From assembly GCA_027313705.1 (NCBI GenBank), contig DAHVDE010000051.1:1-63147 (forward strand): a stretch of DNA of 63,147 bases, given 5' to 3'. The notes below the pieces were generated by a model. It was not told where the DNA came from. It searched no databases and was given only the letters and a program-made list of their open reading frames with translations. Numbering within the stretch: position 1 is the stretch's first letter; each line of letters begins with the position of its first letter. The position numbers and the translations under genes are program-made. Origin of the DNA: Actinomycetota bacterium (GTDB lineage Bacteria > Actinomycetota > Actinomycetes > Streptosporangiales > Streptosporangiaceae). Shown one piece after another: positions 39,995 to 49,318 of this stretch.

Positions 39995-40644
39995 GTCCGG
40001 CCGAGCGCACGCAGGGCCGCACGCAGCGCCACGGCCACGTCGACGTGAGCTTCGCCGCCATCTGCGGCCTGCTGGCCGGCAATCTCAGGCTCGATCGCGG
40101 CAATCGCCTGCTCGGCGTCCTTTGGCTGCCAGCCGAGCGACACCAGTCCTGTCCTGACCTGATCCCGCCAGGTCGGCAGCCCCGCCGAGCTCGCACCCGC
40201 CTGCCCGGGCACCGCCATCGCGCCGCCGACCGCGCCATCGCCAGGCGAACCTAGCCGGCCGGCCAACTCCAGCACGATCCGCTGCGCGCCCTTACGGCCG
40301 ATTCCAGGCACCCTGGTAAGCGCAGTCACGTCTGCCGCCGCCACCGCGCCGCGCAGCCCGTCGGGCGTGAAGGTCCCGAGCATGGCCAGCGCCAGCCTTG
40401 GCCCGATCCCGCTGGCCGTCTGGAGCAATTCGAACGTGTTCCGCTCGTCGTCATTGCTGAACCCGTAGAGGGTCAGCGCGTCCTCTCTGACCACCAGGGA
40501 GGTGCTGACCTTGGCCCGTTCACCGGCCCGCAGCCCGGCCAGCGTCCCAGGCGAGCACTGAACGAGCAACCCGACGCCGCCAACGTCGATAACCGCGCCT
40601 TCCGGCGCGACGACGCTCACAGTGCCCTCGACATGCGCGATCAT
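39991..40644 (-). CDS. ruvA: Holliday junction DNA helicase subunit RuvA
   Basis: Junction-binding subunit, 217 aa: OB-fold N-terminus ([12 protein letters not shown]), helix-hairpin-helix motifs [14 protein letters not shown] and [16 protein letters not shown], a flexible acidic/Ala-rich linker, and the C-terminal RuvB-binding UBA-like domain ([14 protein letters not shown]). ATG overlaps the ruvC stop. Confidence 0.97.
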   Translation of the reverse strand: MIAHVEGTVSVVAPEGAVIDVGGVGLLVQCSPGTLAGLRAGERAKVSTSLVVREDALTLYGFSNDDERNTFELLQTASGIGPRLALAMLGTFTPDGLRGAVAAADVTALTRVPGIGRKGAQRIVLELAGRLGSPGDGAVGGAMAVPGQAGASSAGLPTWRDQVRTGLVSLGWQPKDAEQAIAAIEPEIAGQQAADGGEAHVDVAVALRAALRALGRT

Positions 40645-41192
40645 GATGCTCCCCTCGCCAGGCCGTCAGCGGCCGCCGCCAGCCTTGACTGGGCACCGCC
40701 GCGCCACAGATGACAGATCGCCAGCGCCAGCGCGTCGGCCGCATCGGCAGGCCTTGGCGGGTCCGTCAGCTTGAGCAGCCTGGTCACCATGTGCGTGACC
40801 TGTTCTTTGTCGGCCCGGCCGTTACCTGTCACCGCGGCCTTGACTTCGCTTGGCGTGTGCAATGCCACCGGCACGCCTCGCCTAGCCGCGCAGACAATCG
40901 CCACCGCGCCTGCCTGCGCCGTGCCCATCACGGTGCGCACGTTGTGCTGACTGAACACCCGCTCGACGGCGACGGCATCCGGCTGGTAGAGCCGCAGCCA
41001 TTCGTCGATCTTCTCTTCGATCGCCAGCAGCCGCTGACCGATCTCGGCCCCGGCCGGGGTAGTCACCACGCTGGTGGCCACCAGGCGCAGGCTCACTCCA
41101 GGCCCGCCAGTAACGACACCGATCCCGCACCTGGTCAGCCCTGGATCGACACCAAGCACCCGCATGTGCCCTGCTAGCTGAGTCATGGCCAC
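40641..41192 (-). CDS. ruvC: Crossover junction endodeoxyribonuclease RuvC
   Basis: Holliday junction resolvase, up to 183 aa. Catalytic acids lie in [20 protein letters not shown] and [12 protein letters not shown]. Possible starts are ATG 41192, ATG 41186 and ATG 41165; the last gives the family-typical MRVLGVDPG and has AGGGCAC upstream. It opens ruvC-A-B. A LexA-type operator lies at 41205-41218, so the operon is probably SOS-induced separately from yebC. Confidence 0.95.
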   Translation of the reverse strand: MAMTQLAGHMRVLGVDPGLTRCGIGVVTGGPGVSLRLVATSVVTTPAGAEIGQRLLAIEEKIDEWLRLYQPDAVAVERVFSQHNVRTVMGTAQAGAVAIVCAARRGVPVALHTPSEVKAAVTGNGRADKEQVTHMVTRLLKLTDPPRPADAADALALAICHLWRGGAQSRLAAAADGLARGAS

Positions 41193-41204
41193 CCGAGTTA
41201 GAGG

Positions 41205-41218
41205 CGAACAAATGTTCG
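41205..41218. promoter_or_regulatory. LexA/SOS box in front of ruvCAB
   Basis: CGAACAAATGTTCG is a perfect CGAAC-N4-GTTCG dyad, the SOS operator form of actinobacteria and Bacillus. It sits 13 bp upstream of the ruvC ATG at 41192, in the gap after yebC. Expected effect: repression of ruvC-ruvA-ruvB until DNA damage inactivates LexA. Confidence 0.85.
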
Positions 41219-41238
41219 GAGCAGACTCTACCCGCTTA

Positions 41239-41256
41239 CCGCAGGCATGCCTGCGG
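41239..41256. terminator. Perfect palindrome downstream of yebC, possible terminator
   Basis: CCGCAGGCATGCCTGCGG is fully self-complementary and could form a 7-bp stem with a CATG loop just after the yebC stop. It has no T-run. It may end pdxT-yebC transcription ahead of the SOS promoter of ruvCAB. Confidence 0.45.
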
Positions 41257-41278
41257 AACCGTGCCCGCGTGTCGCCCG

Positions 41279-42040
41279 CTAGTCCTCGGCGTTCAGCTTC
41301 TCCATGATTTCGTCGGCGACCGAGTAGTTGGCGTAGACGTCCTGAACCTCGTCGGACTCCTCGAGCACGTCGATGAGCCTGAAGACCTTCTTGGCGGTCT
41401 CCTCGTCGAGTTCGACCTCGACAGAAGGCAGGAACGGCGTCTCGGCAGACTCGTAGTCGATGCCAGCTTCCTGGAGCGCCCTACGTACCGGCACGAGGTC
41501 GGTCGCCTCGCTCACCACCTCGTAGGACTCGCCGATATCGGTGACTTCCTCGGCGCCCGCGTCAAGCACGGCCATGAGCACGTCGTCCTCGCCGAGCTTG
41601 TCCGATTTGGGGACGATCACGACGCCTTTGCGGGAAAACAGGTAGGAGACCGAGCCTGCGTCGGCCATTGATCCGCCATTGCGGGTCAGCGCAACCCGCA
41701 CTTCTGAAGCGGCGCGATTGCGGTTGTCGGTCAGGCATTCAACCAGCAGCGCAACTCCGCCTGGCGCGTAGCCTTCGTAGGTCACGGTCTCGTAGGCCGC
41801 GCCGCCCGCCTCGAGGCCCGCGCCGCGCCTGACCGCCCTGTCGATGTTGTCGTTGGGCACCGAGCTGCGCTTGGCCTTCTGCACGGCATCGTAGAGCGTC
41901 GGGTTGGCGTTCACGTCAGGACCGCCGCCGCGCGCGGCCACCTCGATGTTCTTGATCAGCTTGGCGAATAGCTTGCCGCGCCTGGCGTCTACGGCCGCCT
42001 TCTTGTGCTTGGTGGTGGCCCACTTGGAGTGGCCGCTCAT
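41279..42040 (-). CDS. yebC: YebC/PmpR/TACO1 family protein
   Basis: A 253-aa protein starting [23 protein letters not shown], the family signature, with DNVDRA-like ([12 protein letters not shown]) and [15 protein letters not shown] motifs. Long described as a transcriptional regulator; recent work in bacteria and mitochondria links the family to translation of proline-rich stretches. The many Pro-rich tails in this genome make that role attractive here, but this is inference. ATG overlaps the pdxT stop (ATGA). Confidence 0.94.
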   Translation of the reverse strand: MSGHSKWATTKHKKAAVDARRGKLFAKLIKNIEVAARGGGPDVNANPTLYDAVQKAKRSSVPNDNIDRAVRRGAGLEAGGAAYETVTYEGYAPGGVALLVECLTDNRNRAASEVRVALTRNGGSMADAGSVSYLFSRKGVVIVPKSDKLGEDDVLMAVLDAGAEEVTDIGESYEVVSEATDLVPVRRALQEAGIDYESAETPFLPSVEVELDEETAKKVFRLIDVLEESDEVQDVYANYSVADEIMEKLNAED

Positions 42041-42675
42041 GAACGTTCCCTCACCATGTCGACAAAGATCTTGTGTACGCGATTGTCCTGGGTGAGCTCG
42101 GGATGAAACGCGGTAGCGAGCGCCCGACCCTGGCGGACGGCCACGATCTTACCTGTGCCAGGCTCGGTCGCCAGAATCTCGACGAAAGGCCCGGCTTCCT
42201 CCACCCATGGCGCCCTGATGAACACCGCGTGGAACGGCTCGTCGCCGACCCCGCGCATCGCGATGTCCCGTTCGAAAGAGTCGAGTTGACGCCCGAAAGC
42301 GTTGCGCCGCACGGTCATGTCGATCGCGCCGAGCGTCTCCTGGTCACCCGCGTGGTCGACGAGCCGCCCGGCCAGCAGGATCATTCCGGCGCATGACCCG
42401 TAGACCGGCATCCCCGCCGCGATCCGCCCGCGCAGCGGATCAGCAAGCTCGAAGATCGACAGCAACTTCCAGATGGTCGTAGATTCCCCGCCGGGAATGA
42501 TCAGTCCGTCCACCGCTTCTAGCTCGGCGAGACGGCGCACCGGAAGCGGCCTGGCTCCTGACAGGTCAACAGCCCGCAGATGCTCGGCCACGTCGCCTTG
42601 CAGCGCCAGCACGCCGACGACCGGCCGAGCCGTCGTCTCGCCAGTAACAGCCTCCGCAGCGATGGCTGACACCAT
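42037..42675 (-). CDS. pdxT: Pyridoxal 5'-phosphate synthase glutaminase subunit
   Basis: Class I glutamine amidotransferase feeding ammonia to PdxS for PLP synthesis. The 212-aa protein has [25 protein letters not shown], the nucleophile Cys in [11 protein letters not shown] and the catalytic His/Glu in AFHPELT. The usual upstream pdxS is absent; a divergent plus-strand gene lies there instead. The synthase subunit must be encoded elsewhere for PdxT to work. Confidence 0.95.
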   Translation of the reverse strand: MVSAIAAEAVTGETTARPVVGVLALQGDVAEHLRAVDLSGARPLPVRRLAELEAVDGLIIPGGESTTIWKLLSIFELADPLRGRIAAGMPVYGSCAGMILLAGRLVDHAGDQETLGAIDMTVRRNAFGRQLDSFERDIAMRGVGDEPFHAVFIRAPWVEEAGPFVEILATEPGTGKIVAVRQGRALATAFHPELTQDNRVHKIFVDMVRERS

Positions 42676-42860
42676 TCCCCCAATGCTTGTGACCAGACAG
42701 CAACCGGACAGCTACGAGGTTATCCGGGCAGTACATCTGTCTTAGCAAACAACAACCGCCCGGTGTGCCATAGTCACGCTGCGGGTAACGATCACTGCAC
42801 GTAACAGCGAGTTCATCAGGTATCCAGCGCAGCTAGCCAGCCACCCACAGGAGGACCCAG

Positions 42861-45050
42861 ATGGGTCAAGTCTGGACATTCGCCGGCGCGCCCGCGAGCA
42901 CCGCCGGCGCGTTCAGCGGTCTCATCACGCTGCTCGAAGGCACCACCTTCTGCATCTGCGAGACCTCAGGCGACATCAGGCCTGGCGCCTCCCAGGGTCT
43001 GTTCGTCAGGGACACCCGCCTGATCAGCAGGCTCGAGCTGAGCATTAACGATCACGTACCTGAGCCGCTCGCGCCCCAGTCACGTGAACCTTTCGCCTGC
43101 ACGTTCCTGTCGAGAATGCCGCCGACCGACGGCCTGGCCGACAGCACGCTGCTGGTGACCAGGCGCCGGGTGCTTAATGACGGTATGGACGAGACGATCA
43201 CGCTGCGCAATATGAGCTCAGAGCCGCTGCCCGTCAGCCTGCGCATCGGCGTACAGGGTGACTTCGCCGACGTCTTCGAGGTCAAGGAGGGCCGCACGCG
43301 CGAGCCAGGTGACCTAGACGGCCTGACCGTCGACGTGGACGACGACGCGATCAAGCTCAACCGCAAGGCAGGCACGCACTTGCGTGGCGCCTCGGTCACC
43401 GGGAGCCAGGGCGGAGACGGCGGTCTCGGCGGCAACTCAGAGCTAGCGGTCTCCGCGACCAACCTCACCTGGCACGCGGTCGTCCCCGCACGCGGAATGT
43501 GGTCGACCACCATGAAGGTCACCCCCTCGCTTGACGGGAGGGACCTGATCGAGTTCAGGTCGGCCGCCGCCCACCAGCAGCTGCAGGCCGGGCCAGAGCA
43601 GCGCCTAGCCGACTGGCGCAGCCAAAGTCCGCTGGTCAAGGCCAGCGACCCCCGCCTGGCAGCGGTGTTCTCCGCCAGCACGGAAGACCTGGGCAGCTTG
43701 CGGATCTTCGACCCGGAACACGCTGACCGCGCGGTCATCGCCGCAGGCGCCCCGTGGTTCATGACCATATTCGGCCGTGACTCGCTGCTGACATCGTGGA
43801 TGATCCTGCCGCTCGACCCGAGCCTGGCGCTCGGCACCCTGCGCACGCTGGCCAGCCTGCAGGGAACACGGACAGACCCGGCGACCGAGGAGCAGCCGGG
43901 CAAGATCTTGCACGAGATGCGCTTCGGCATGCAAGCCTCCCTGTGGCTGGGCGGGTCGAGCGTGTATTACGGCTCGGTCGACGCCACTCCCCTGTTCGTG
44001 ATGCTGCTCGGCGAACTGCGCCGCTGGGGCCTAGAACGCCGGGTCGTCGACGAGTTGCTGCCGTACGCCGACCGCGCACTCGACTGGATCGTGAACTACG
44101 GCGACGCGGACGGCGACGGCTTCGTCGAGTACGCCCGCACTACCGACCTTGGCCTGGCCAACCAGGGCTGGAAGGACTCCTTCGACGGCATCACCTTCGC
44201 CGACGGCACGATCGCCAAGACGCCGATCGCCCTGGCCGAGGTGCAGGGCTACGCCTACGCCGCCTACCTCGCCAAGTCGCACTTCTGCACCGAGCGAGAA
44301 GACCAGGAAGGCGCGGCCTACTGGGGCGAGAAGGCCGAGGAACTGAAGGAGAACTTCAACCGGGCATTCTGGCTGCCTGAACAGGGATACTTCGCGCTCG
44401 GCCTGGACGGGGACAAGCGGCCGATCGATGCGCTGGCCTCCAACATGGGCCACTGCCTGTGGACCGGCATCGTCGACGCGGGCAAGGCTGCCGCAGTGGC
44501 AAGGAACCTGACCAGCCAGGAGATGTTCTCCGGTTTCGGGATCAGGACGCTGGCCACCTCATGCGGCGCCTACAACCCGATGAGCTATCACAACGGCTCG
44601 ATCTGGCCGCACGACAACGCCATCTGCGCGGCCGGCCTGATGCGCTACGGCTTCATACGCGAAGCACAGCAAGTCGCCGTCGGCATACTCGAAGCCGCCG
44701 AGTGCTTCGGCGGCCGCCTGCCTGAACTATTCTGCGGCTTCGACAGGAACGAGTTCCCCGAGCCCGTCTACTATCCCACCTCATGCTCTCCGCAGGCATG
44801 GGCCTCGGCGGCGCCCTTCCACCTGCTCCGCACCCTGCTGCGATTTGACCCATCCGTGCCAAATGGAATGCTATGGTGCGATCCAGCACTTCCCGCCGGA
44901 TTCCTACCGCTAAGGATTGAATCCCTCCACGTAGCCGGCGCCAGGGTAGCCATCGACGTGCACGAGAACGGCTGGTCCCTTGACGGCCTAGGGGAAATTC
45001 TCACCCTCGTCCGCTCCGGCCGCGACCCCCTCACAGCAATCAGCCCCTAA
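42861..45050 (+). CDS. Amylo-alpha-1,6-glucosidase / glycogen debranching-type enzyme
   Basis: A 729-aa protein, ATG after AGGAGG. The N-terminal beta-sandwich domain (GDE_N_bis type, about 20-230) has TSGDIRPGASQGLFVRDTRLIS. The C-terminal (alpha/alpha)6 barrel (about 255-690) has APWFMTIFGRDSLLTSWM, GWKDSFDGI and SYHNGSIWPHDNAICAAGL, as in bacterial GDE/GH63-like enzymes. No signal peptide is seen, so it should act on internal glycogen or another alpha-glucan. It stands alone between two minus-strand units; the divergent gap to pdxT is 185 bp. The exact substrate is not settled. Confidence 0.87.
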   Translation: MGQVWTFAGAPASTAGAFSGLITLLEGTTFCICETSGDIRPGASQGLFVRDTRLISRLELSINDHVPEPLAPQSREPFACTFLSRMPPTDGLADSTLLVTRRRVLNDGMDETITLRNMSSEPLPVSLRIGVQGDFADVFEVKEGRTREPGDLDGLTVDVDDDAIKLNRKAGTHLRGASVTGSQGGDGGLGGNSELAVSATNLTWHAVVPARGMWSTTMKVTPSLDGRDLIEFRSAAAHQQLQAGPEQRLADWRSQSPLVKASDPRLAAVFSASTEDLGSLRIFDPEHADRAVIAAGAPWFMTIFGRDSLLTSWMILPLDPSLALGTLRTLASLQGTRTDPATEEQPGKILHEMRFGMQASLWLGGSSVYYGSVDATPLFVMLLGELRRWGLERRVVDELLPYADRALDWIVNYGDADGDGFVEYARTTDLGLANQGWKDSFDGITFADGTIAKTPIALAEVQGYAYAAYLAKSHFCTEREDQEGAAYWGEKAEELKENFNRAFWLPEQGYFALGLDGDKRPIDALASNMGHCLWTGIVDAGKAAAVARNLTSQEMFSGFGIRTLATSCGAYNPMSYHNGSIWPHDNAICAAGLMRYGFIREAQQVAVGILEAAECFGGRLPELFCGFDRNEFPEPVYYPTSCSPQAWASAAPFHLLRTLLRFDPSVPNGMLWCDPALPAGFLPLRIESLHVAGARVAIDVHENGWSLDGLGEILTLVRSGRDPLTAISP

Positions 45051-45062
45051 CGGCCACCCCCG

Positions 45063-45242
45063 CAACCCCGCAACGCAGGCCCACCCCGACACGGCACCCG
45101 CCCCAACCCCCCAACCCCCACAACCCCGCAACGTAGGGGCAACAACCCGCGGACCAACCCCCACAACCCCGCAACGTAGGCACCCCAGCCCCCACACCCC
45201 CGCAACGTAGGCACCCCAGCCCCCACAACCCCGCAACGTAGG
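45063..45242. repeat. Intergenic tandem repeat, core CAACCCCGCAACGTAGG
   Basis: Five copies of the 17-bp core start at 45063, 45121, 45164, 45195 and 45226; the last three are exactly 31 bp apart, with CACCCCAGCCCCCA between them. The first copy has one change and the fourth begins CACCC. The field fills the gap after the debranching gene and before dgt. Minus-strand reading frames through it give repetitive Gly/Leu/Cys peptides that I do not believe are proteins. Looks like a GC-rich slipped or dispersed repeat. Confidence 0.8.
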
Positions 45243-45313
45243 CCCGCCCCGACAGGGGCGCCTGCACGGGAGGGGCGGGGGGACGGGGGGCGAGGGTTGG
45301 TGGTGGTGCTGGG

Positions 45314-46612
45314 TTAGCAGAGGCGGGTGTGCCAGGCGAGCGCCGAGGTATCGGTGAGGGATGCGACCTGGTCCACGATGACCCGCAACCGGCCGGGCTC
45401 ACTGCATGCGGCCTCGTGCGCGGAGCGGAACATCGGGTCGAGTGACGCCGGCGCGGTGGCGGCTAGCGCCTGCGCCAGTTCCGTGAGGATGGCGCGTTCC
45501 CTGGCCTGGGAGGCGACTGCCCCAGCCCGCCCCATCACGTAGCAGGCGGTCACCCCTTTGAGCAGGGCGCATTCCAGTCGCTGCTGCTGCGGCACTTCAA
45601 GATCATCCGCAGAGAGGTCCCCGCCGCGCGGCCGCCCGTACCCCCGCCCGTACCCCCGCCCCCGCCCGTACCTCCGCCCCCGCTCGCTCCTGCGCCAGGC
45701 ATCCTGCGTTGCCCGCTGCGCGGCACCGCAGAACCTGCCGATCAGTTCGCTGGTCAGGTTCTTGACCGCGGCTGCGGTCTGCGGCGCGCCGTCGAAGGTG
45801 GCTGGCCAGTAGTCGAGGTTGAGCAACCGCTCGAACGCTTCACCGAGCTCGGCGGCGGTGACCGAGCCTGGCGGGCAGTACTCCGTGCGGGTTAGTTCGG
45901 CAATGGCGCTTATTTGCTGCTGATCGTTAAGGTTTTCCATCGTGATCAGCCCCGAGTGCAGCCCGTCTTCGAGGTCGTGCACCGAGTACGCCACGTCGTC
46001 CGCCCAGTCCATGATCTGAGCCTCAAGGCACGGGCGGCCAGCCCGGGCGCCTGCCCTGATCCAGGTGAAGATCTCGGCGTCGTCGTCGTAGGCGCCGTAC
46101 TTGGCCTTCCTTTCCGGCCCATCCGATGCCAGCCACGGGTATTTCAGCGTGGCGTCGAGGGTGGCCCTGGTCAGGTTGAGGCCGGCGCCGGGAACCTTGG
46201 CTTCGATCCTGGTGAGCAGGCGCAGGCTCTGGGCGTTGCCCTCGAAGCCGCCGAAGGCTGCGGCAAAGGCCGCGAGCGCTTGCTCGCCGTTGTGGCCGAA
46301 CGGCGGGTGGCCAAGGTCGTGCGCCAGGCAGGCGGCGTCGACGAGGTCGGGGTCACAGCCGAGCGCGGCGCCTAGTTCCCTGCCGATCTGCGCGCATTCA
46401 AGCGAGTGAGTGAGCCTGGTCCGCGGGAAGTCAGCTTGGCCGACGGCCACGACCTGTGTCTTCGCCGCAAGCCTGCGCAGCGAGGCGCTGTGCAGCACCC
46501 GGGCACGGTCACGCTGGAAGGGCGTGCGGTCCGTGCCCGGGGCTGCCTTGGCTGGCTCGGGGACGAACCTGGCGGTGTCGTGTGCCCCGTAGCGCCCGTG
46601 GTCAGCCGGCAC
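45314..46612 (-). CDS. dgt: dGTP triphosphohydrolase-like protein with RG/YG insert
   Basis: HD-domain dNTPase, 432 aa, GTG start. Metal motifs: RLTHSLE, LAHDLGHPPFGHNGE (HD) and the later DWADDVAYSVHDLEDG. Near residues 308-331 there is an unusual RGRRYGRGRGYGRGYG insert, not part of the usual fold. The start is 3 bp after the ppdK stop, so the two form an operon. I recall dnaG as the usual downstream neighbour of dgt in actinobacteria; here the repeat field follows instead. Confidence 0.93.
   Translation of the reverse strand: MPADHGRYGAHDTARFVPEPAKAAPGTDRTPFQRDRARVLHSASLRRLAAKTQVVAVGQADFPRTRLTHSLECAQIGRELGAALGCDPDLVDAACLAHDLGHPPFGHNGEQALAAFAAAFGGFEGNAQSLRLLTRIEAKVPGAGLNLTRATLDATLKYPWLASDGPERKAKYGAYDDDAEIFTWIRAGARAGRPCLEAQIMDWADDVAYSVHDLEDGLHSGLITMENLNDQQQISAIAELTRTEYCPPGSVTAAELGEAFERLLNLDYWPATFDGAPQTAAAVKNLTSELIGRFCGAAQRATQDAWRRSERGRRYGRGRGYGRGYGRPRGGDLSADDLEVPQQQRLECALLKGVTACYVMGRAGAVASQARERAILTELAQALAATAPASLDPMFRSAHEAACSEPGRLRVIVDQVASLTDTSALAWHTRLC
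45620..45691 (-). repeat. Arg/Gly/Tyr-coding repeat inside dgt
   Basis: Imperfect 12-bp units (CCGCCCGTACCC on the plus strand) encode YGRG-type repeats at about residues 308-331 of the dGTPase. An expandable in-frame repeat. Confidence 0.7.
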
Positions 46613-46615
46613 AAC

Positions 46616-49318
46616 TCACCGGCTGTCGCTGCCTCCGGCTTCGTCGAGCGCGACCGCGCGGCCGGCCTCCAGGCGGGCGACAGGAACCCTGAACGGCGAG
46701 CAGGACACGTAGTCGAGCCCGGCGTGGTGGAAGAAGTGCACCGAGTCCGGGTCACCGCCATGCTCGCCGCAGACCCCTATCTTCAGCGACGGGCTGGTCT
46801 GCCTGCCCTCCTCGACGGCGATCTTGACCAGCCGGCCAATGCCGTCGGCGTCGATAGTCTCGAACGGCGACACGCCGAAGATGCCGGCCTCGATGTACTT
46901 GGTGAAGAACGAGCCTTCGACGTCGTCGCGGGAGAAACCCCAGCCCATCTGGGTGAGGTCGTTGGTGCCGAATGAGAAGAACTGTGCGGCCTGGGCGATC
47001 TGGCCGGCGGTCAGGGCGGCCCTCGGCACCTCGATCATGGTGCCTATCGGGGTCTCCACGTGCACGCCGGTCTCTTCCGCCACCTCCTTGAGCACCTTCT
47101 CTGTCTCCTCGCGGGCGGCCTCAAGCTCCTGAACGGCACCCACAAGCGGGATCATGATCTCTGGCTTCGGGTCCCCTCCGGCCTTGACCCGCTCGGCGGC
47201 GGCGTGTGCGATGGCACGGACCTGCATCGCGTACAGGCCGGGGATGACGAGGCCAAGGCGGACGCCGCGCAGGCCGAGCATCGGGTTCTGCTCGTGCAGC
47301 CTGCGCACGGCGTCGAGTAGCTTGCGGTCCTGCTCGGTCGCCTTGTCTGCGGCGAGGGCGACCTGGACGGAAAGCTCGGTCAGGTCAGGCAGGAACTCGT
47401 GCAGCGGCGGGTCGAGCAGCCTGATCGTGACCGGCAGCCCGTCCATCGCCTCGAAGATCTCCACGAAGTCGCCACGCTGGAGCGGCTCAAGCTCGGCCAG
47501 GGCCGCTTCGCGGTCGGTGTCGGTGTCGGCCAGGATCAGCCGCTCGACCACCTGCCGCCGCTCACCGAGGAACATGTGCTCGGTCCTGGTCAAGCCGATG
47601 CCCTGGGCGCCGAACCGGACCGCGCGGGCCGAGTCCGGTCCGTTGTCTGCGTTGGCGCGCACCTTGAGCCTGCGACGCTCGTCTGCACGGAACATGATCC
47701 GGTGCACGGCCCTGACCAGCTCGTCGGCCTTGGACGGCTCGATGTTGCCCTCGAAGTACTCGACCACGGGGGACGCGGAAACTGGCACGTTGCCCTCGTA
47801 AACGCTGCCTGAGGTGCCGTCGATGGAGATGACGTCACCCTCGCTGATCGTGACGCCTTTCGCGGTGAACTTCCTGGCCCTGACGTCGACCTCGAGCTCC
47901 TCTGCGCCGCAGACGCAGGTCTTGCCCATGCCGCGGGCGACGACGGCGGCGTGGCTGGTCTTGCCGCCCCTGCTGGTCAGGATGCCGCGGGCGGCGATCA
48001 TGCCGTGCAGGTCATCGGGGTTGGTCTCGCGGCGAACCAGGATGACATCCTCGCCCTTGGCCGCCCACTCGACGGCGGTGGCCGAGTCGAAGACTGCCCT
48101 GCCGACGGCAGCGCCTGGGCTCGCGCTGATCGCCTTGGTGATCATGGTGGCGCTGGCGCCGGAGTCGAACCTGGGGAACATGAGCTGGGCAAGCTGCGCG
48201 CCTGTCACCCGGCGCAGTGCCTCGTCGATGTCGATCAGGCCCTGGTCGACTAGCTGGGTGGCGATGCGGAACGCGGCGCCAGCGGTGCGCTTGCCTACCC
48301 GGGTCTGAAGCATCCACAGCTTGCCGCGCTCGATCGTGAACTCGATGTCGCACAGGTCCCTGTAATGGTTTTCCAGCGTCTCCATGATGCCCATGAGCTC
48401 GCCGTAGGACTTGGCGTCGATCTTCTCGAGTTCCTGCAGCGGCACGGTGTTGCGGATGCCAGCGACGACGTCCTCGCCCTGGGCGTTCTGCAGGTAGTCG
48501 CCGTAGACGCCCTGCTGGCCGCTGCCAGGGTCGCGGGTGAAGGCCACCCCGGTGCCCGAGTCGAGGCCGAGGTTGCCGAACACCATCGCGACCACGTTGA
48601 CCGCGGTACCGAGGTCGGAAGGAATGCGCTCCTGGCGCCGGTACAAGATGGCGCGGGGAGCATTCCACGAGTCGAACACGGCGTTGACCGCCATGTCCAT
48701 CTGCTCGCGCGGGTCCTGCGGGAAGTCACGGCCGGTCTCTTCCCTGACGAGCTGCTTGTAGGTGGCGACGAGGGCCTTCAGGTCCTGCGCGTCAAGGTCA
48801 AGGTCGTTCTTGGTGCCCTTGGCGGTCTTGGCGGCGTCGATGGCGTGCTCGAACTTCTCGCCTTCTATGCCGAGCACAGTCTTGCCGAACATCTGGATCA
48901 GGCGCCGGTAAGAGTCCCAGGCGAACCTGTCGCTGCCCGCCTTCTTCGCGAGCCCGGCGACGGAGGCATCGGAGAGCCCGATGTTGAGCACCGTCTCCAT
49001 CATGCCAGGCATCGAGAACTTGGCCCCCGACCGCACGCTGACCAGCAGCGGGTCTTCGGCGGCGCCGAGATCTAGGCCCATCGCCTCTTCGAGTCGCTTG
49101 AGGTGCTCAGAAACCTCGGCGGCCAGACCGTCAGGTACAGTCCCGTTCTCCAGGTAGTGCCGGCAGGCGTCGGTACTGATAATGAACCCGGGCGGGACAG
49201 GCAGCCCGAGGTTGGTCATCTCGGCGAGGTTGGCACCCTTTCCGCCGAGCAGGTCCTTCATGTCTTTGTTACCTTCGACAAAGTCATAGACCAGCTTCGG
49301 CCCAGCACTAGTTGGCAC
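46616..49318 (-). CDS. ppdK: Pyruvate, phosphate dikinase
   Basis: Interconverts pyruvate + ATP + Pi with PEP + AMP + PPi. The 900-aa protein has the N-terminal nucleotide-binding domain (GGKGANLAEMTNLGLPVPPGF), the swivelling domain with phosphohistidine His456 in LTSRGGKTSHAAVVARG, and the C-terminal TIM barrel with FGTNDLTQMGWGFSRDD and GVCGEHGGDPDSV holding the catalytic Cys. GTG start with AAGGAG upstream. No PPDK regulatory protein gene is adjacent. It is followed closely by dgt. Confidence 0.97.
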   Translation of the reverse strand: MPTSAGPKLVYDFVEGNKDMKDLLGGKGANLAEMTNLGLPVPPGFIISTDACRHYLENGTVPDGLAAEVSEHLKRLEEAMGLDLGAAEDPLLVSVRSGAKFSMPGMMETVLNIGLSDASVAGLAKKAGSDRFAWDSYRRLIQMFGKTVLGIEGEKFEHAIDAAKTAKGTKNDLDLDAQDLKALVATYKQLVREETGRDFPQDPREQMDMAVNAVFDSWNAPRAILYRRQERIPSDLGTAVNVVAMVFGNLGLDSGTGVAFTRDPGSGQQGVYGDYLQNAQGEDVVAGIRNTVPLQELEKIDAKSYGELMGIMETLENHYRDLCDIEFTIERGKLWMLQTRVGKRTAGAAFRIATQLVDQGLIDIDEALRRVTGAQLAQLMFPRFDSGASATMITKAISASPGAAVGRAVFDSATAVEWAAKGEDVILVRRETNPDDLHGMIAARGILTSRGGKTSHAAVVARGMGKTCVCGAEELEVDVRARKFTAKGVTISEGDVISIDGTSGSVYEGNVPVSASPVVEYFEGNIEPSKADELVRAVHRIMFRADERRRLKVRANADNGPDSARAVRFGAQGIGLTRTEHMFLGERRQVVERLILADTDTDREAALAELEPLQRGDFVEIFEAMDGLPVTIRLLDPPLHEFLPDLTELSVQVALAADKATEQDRKLLDAVRRLHEQNPMLGLRGVRLGLVIPGLYAMQVRAIAHAAAERVKAGGDPKPEIMIPLVGAVQELEAAREETEKVLKEVAEETGVHVETPIGTMIEVPRAALTAGQIAQAAQFFSFGTNDLTQMGWGFSRDDVEGSFFTKYIEAGIFGVSPFETIDADGIGRLVKIAVEEGRQTSPSLKIGVCGEHGGDPDSVHFFHHAGLDYVSCSPFRVPVARLEAGRAVALDEAGGSDSR

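Noticed and set aside
45063-45242. CRISPR array
   Set aside because: Repeat cores are only 17 bp, spacers are about 14 bp and repeated themselves, spacing is irregular in the first part, and no cas gene is present.
45040-45402. Minus-strand frame coding for repeated VAGLWGLGCLRCG-like peptides
   Set aside because: It is produced by the GC-rich tandem repeat; peptides recur in several frames and overlap the end of dgt.
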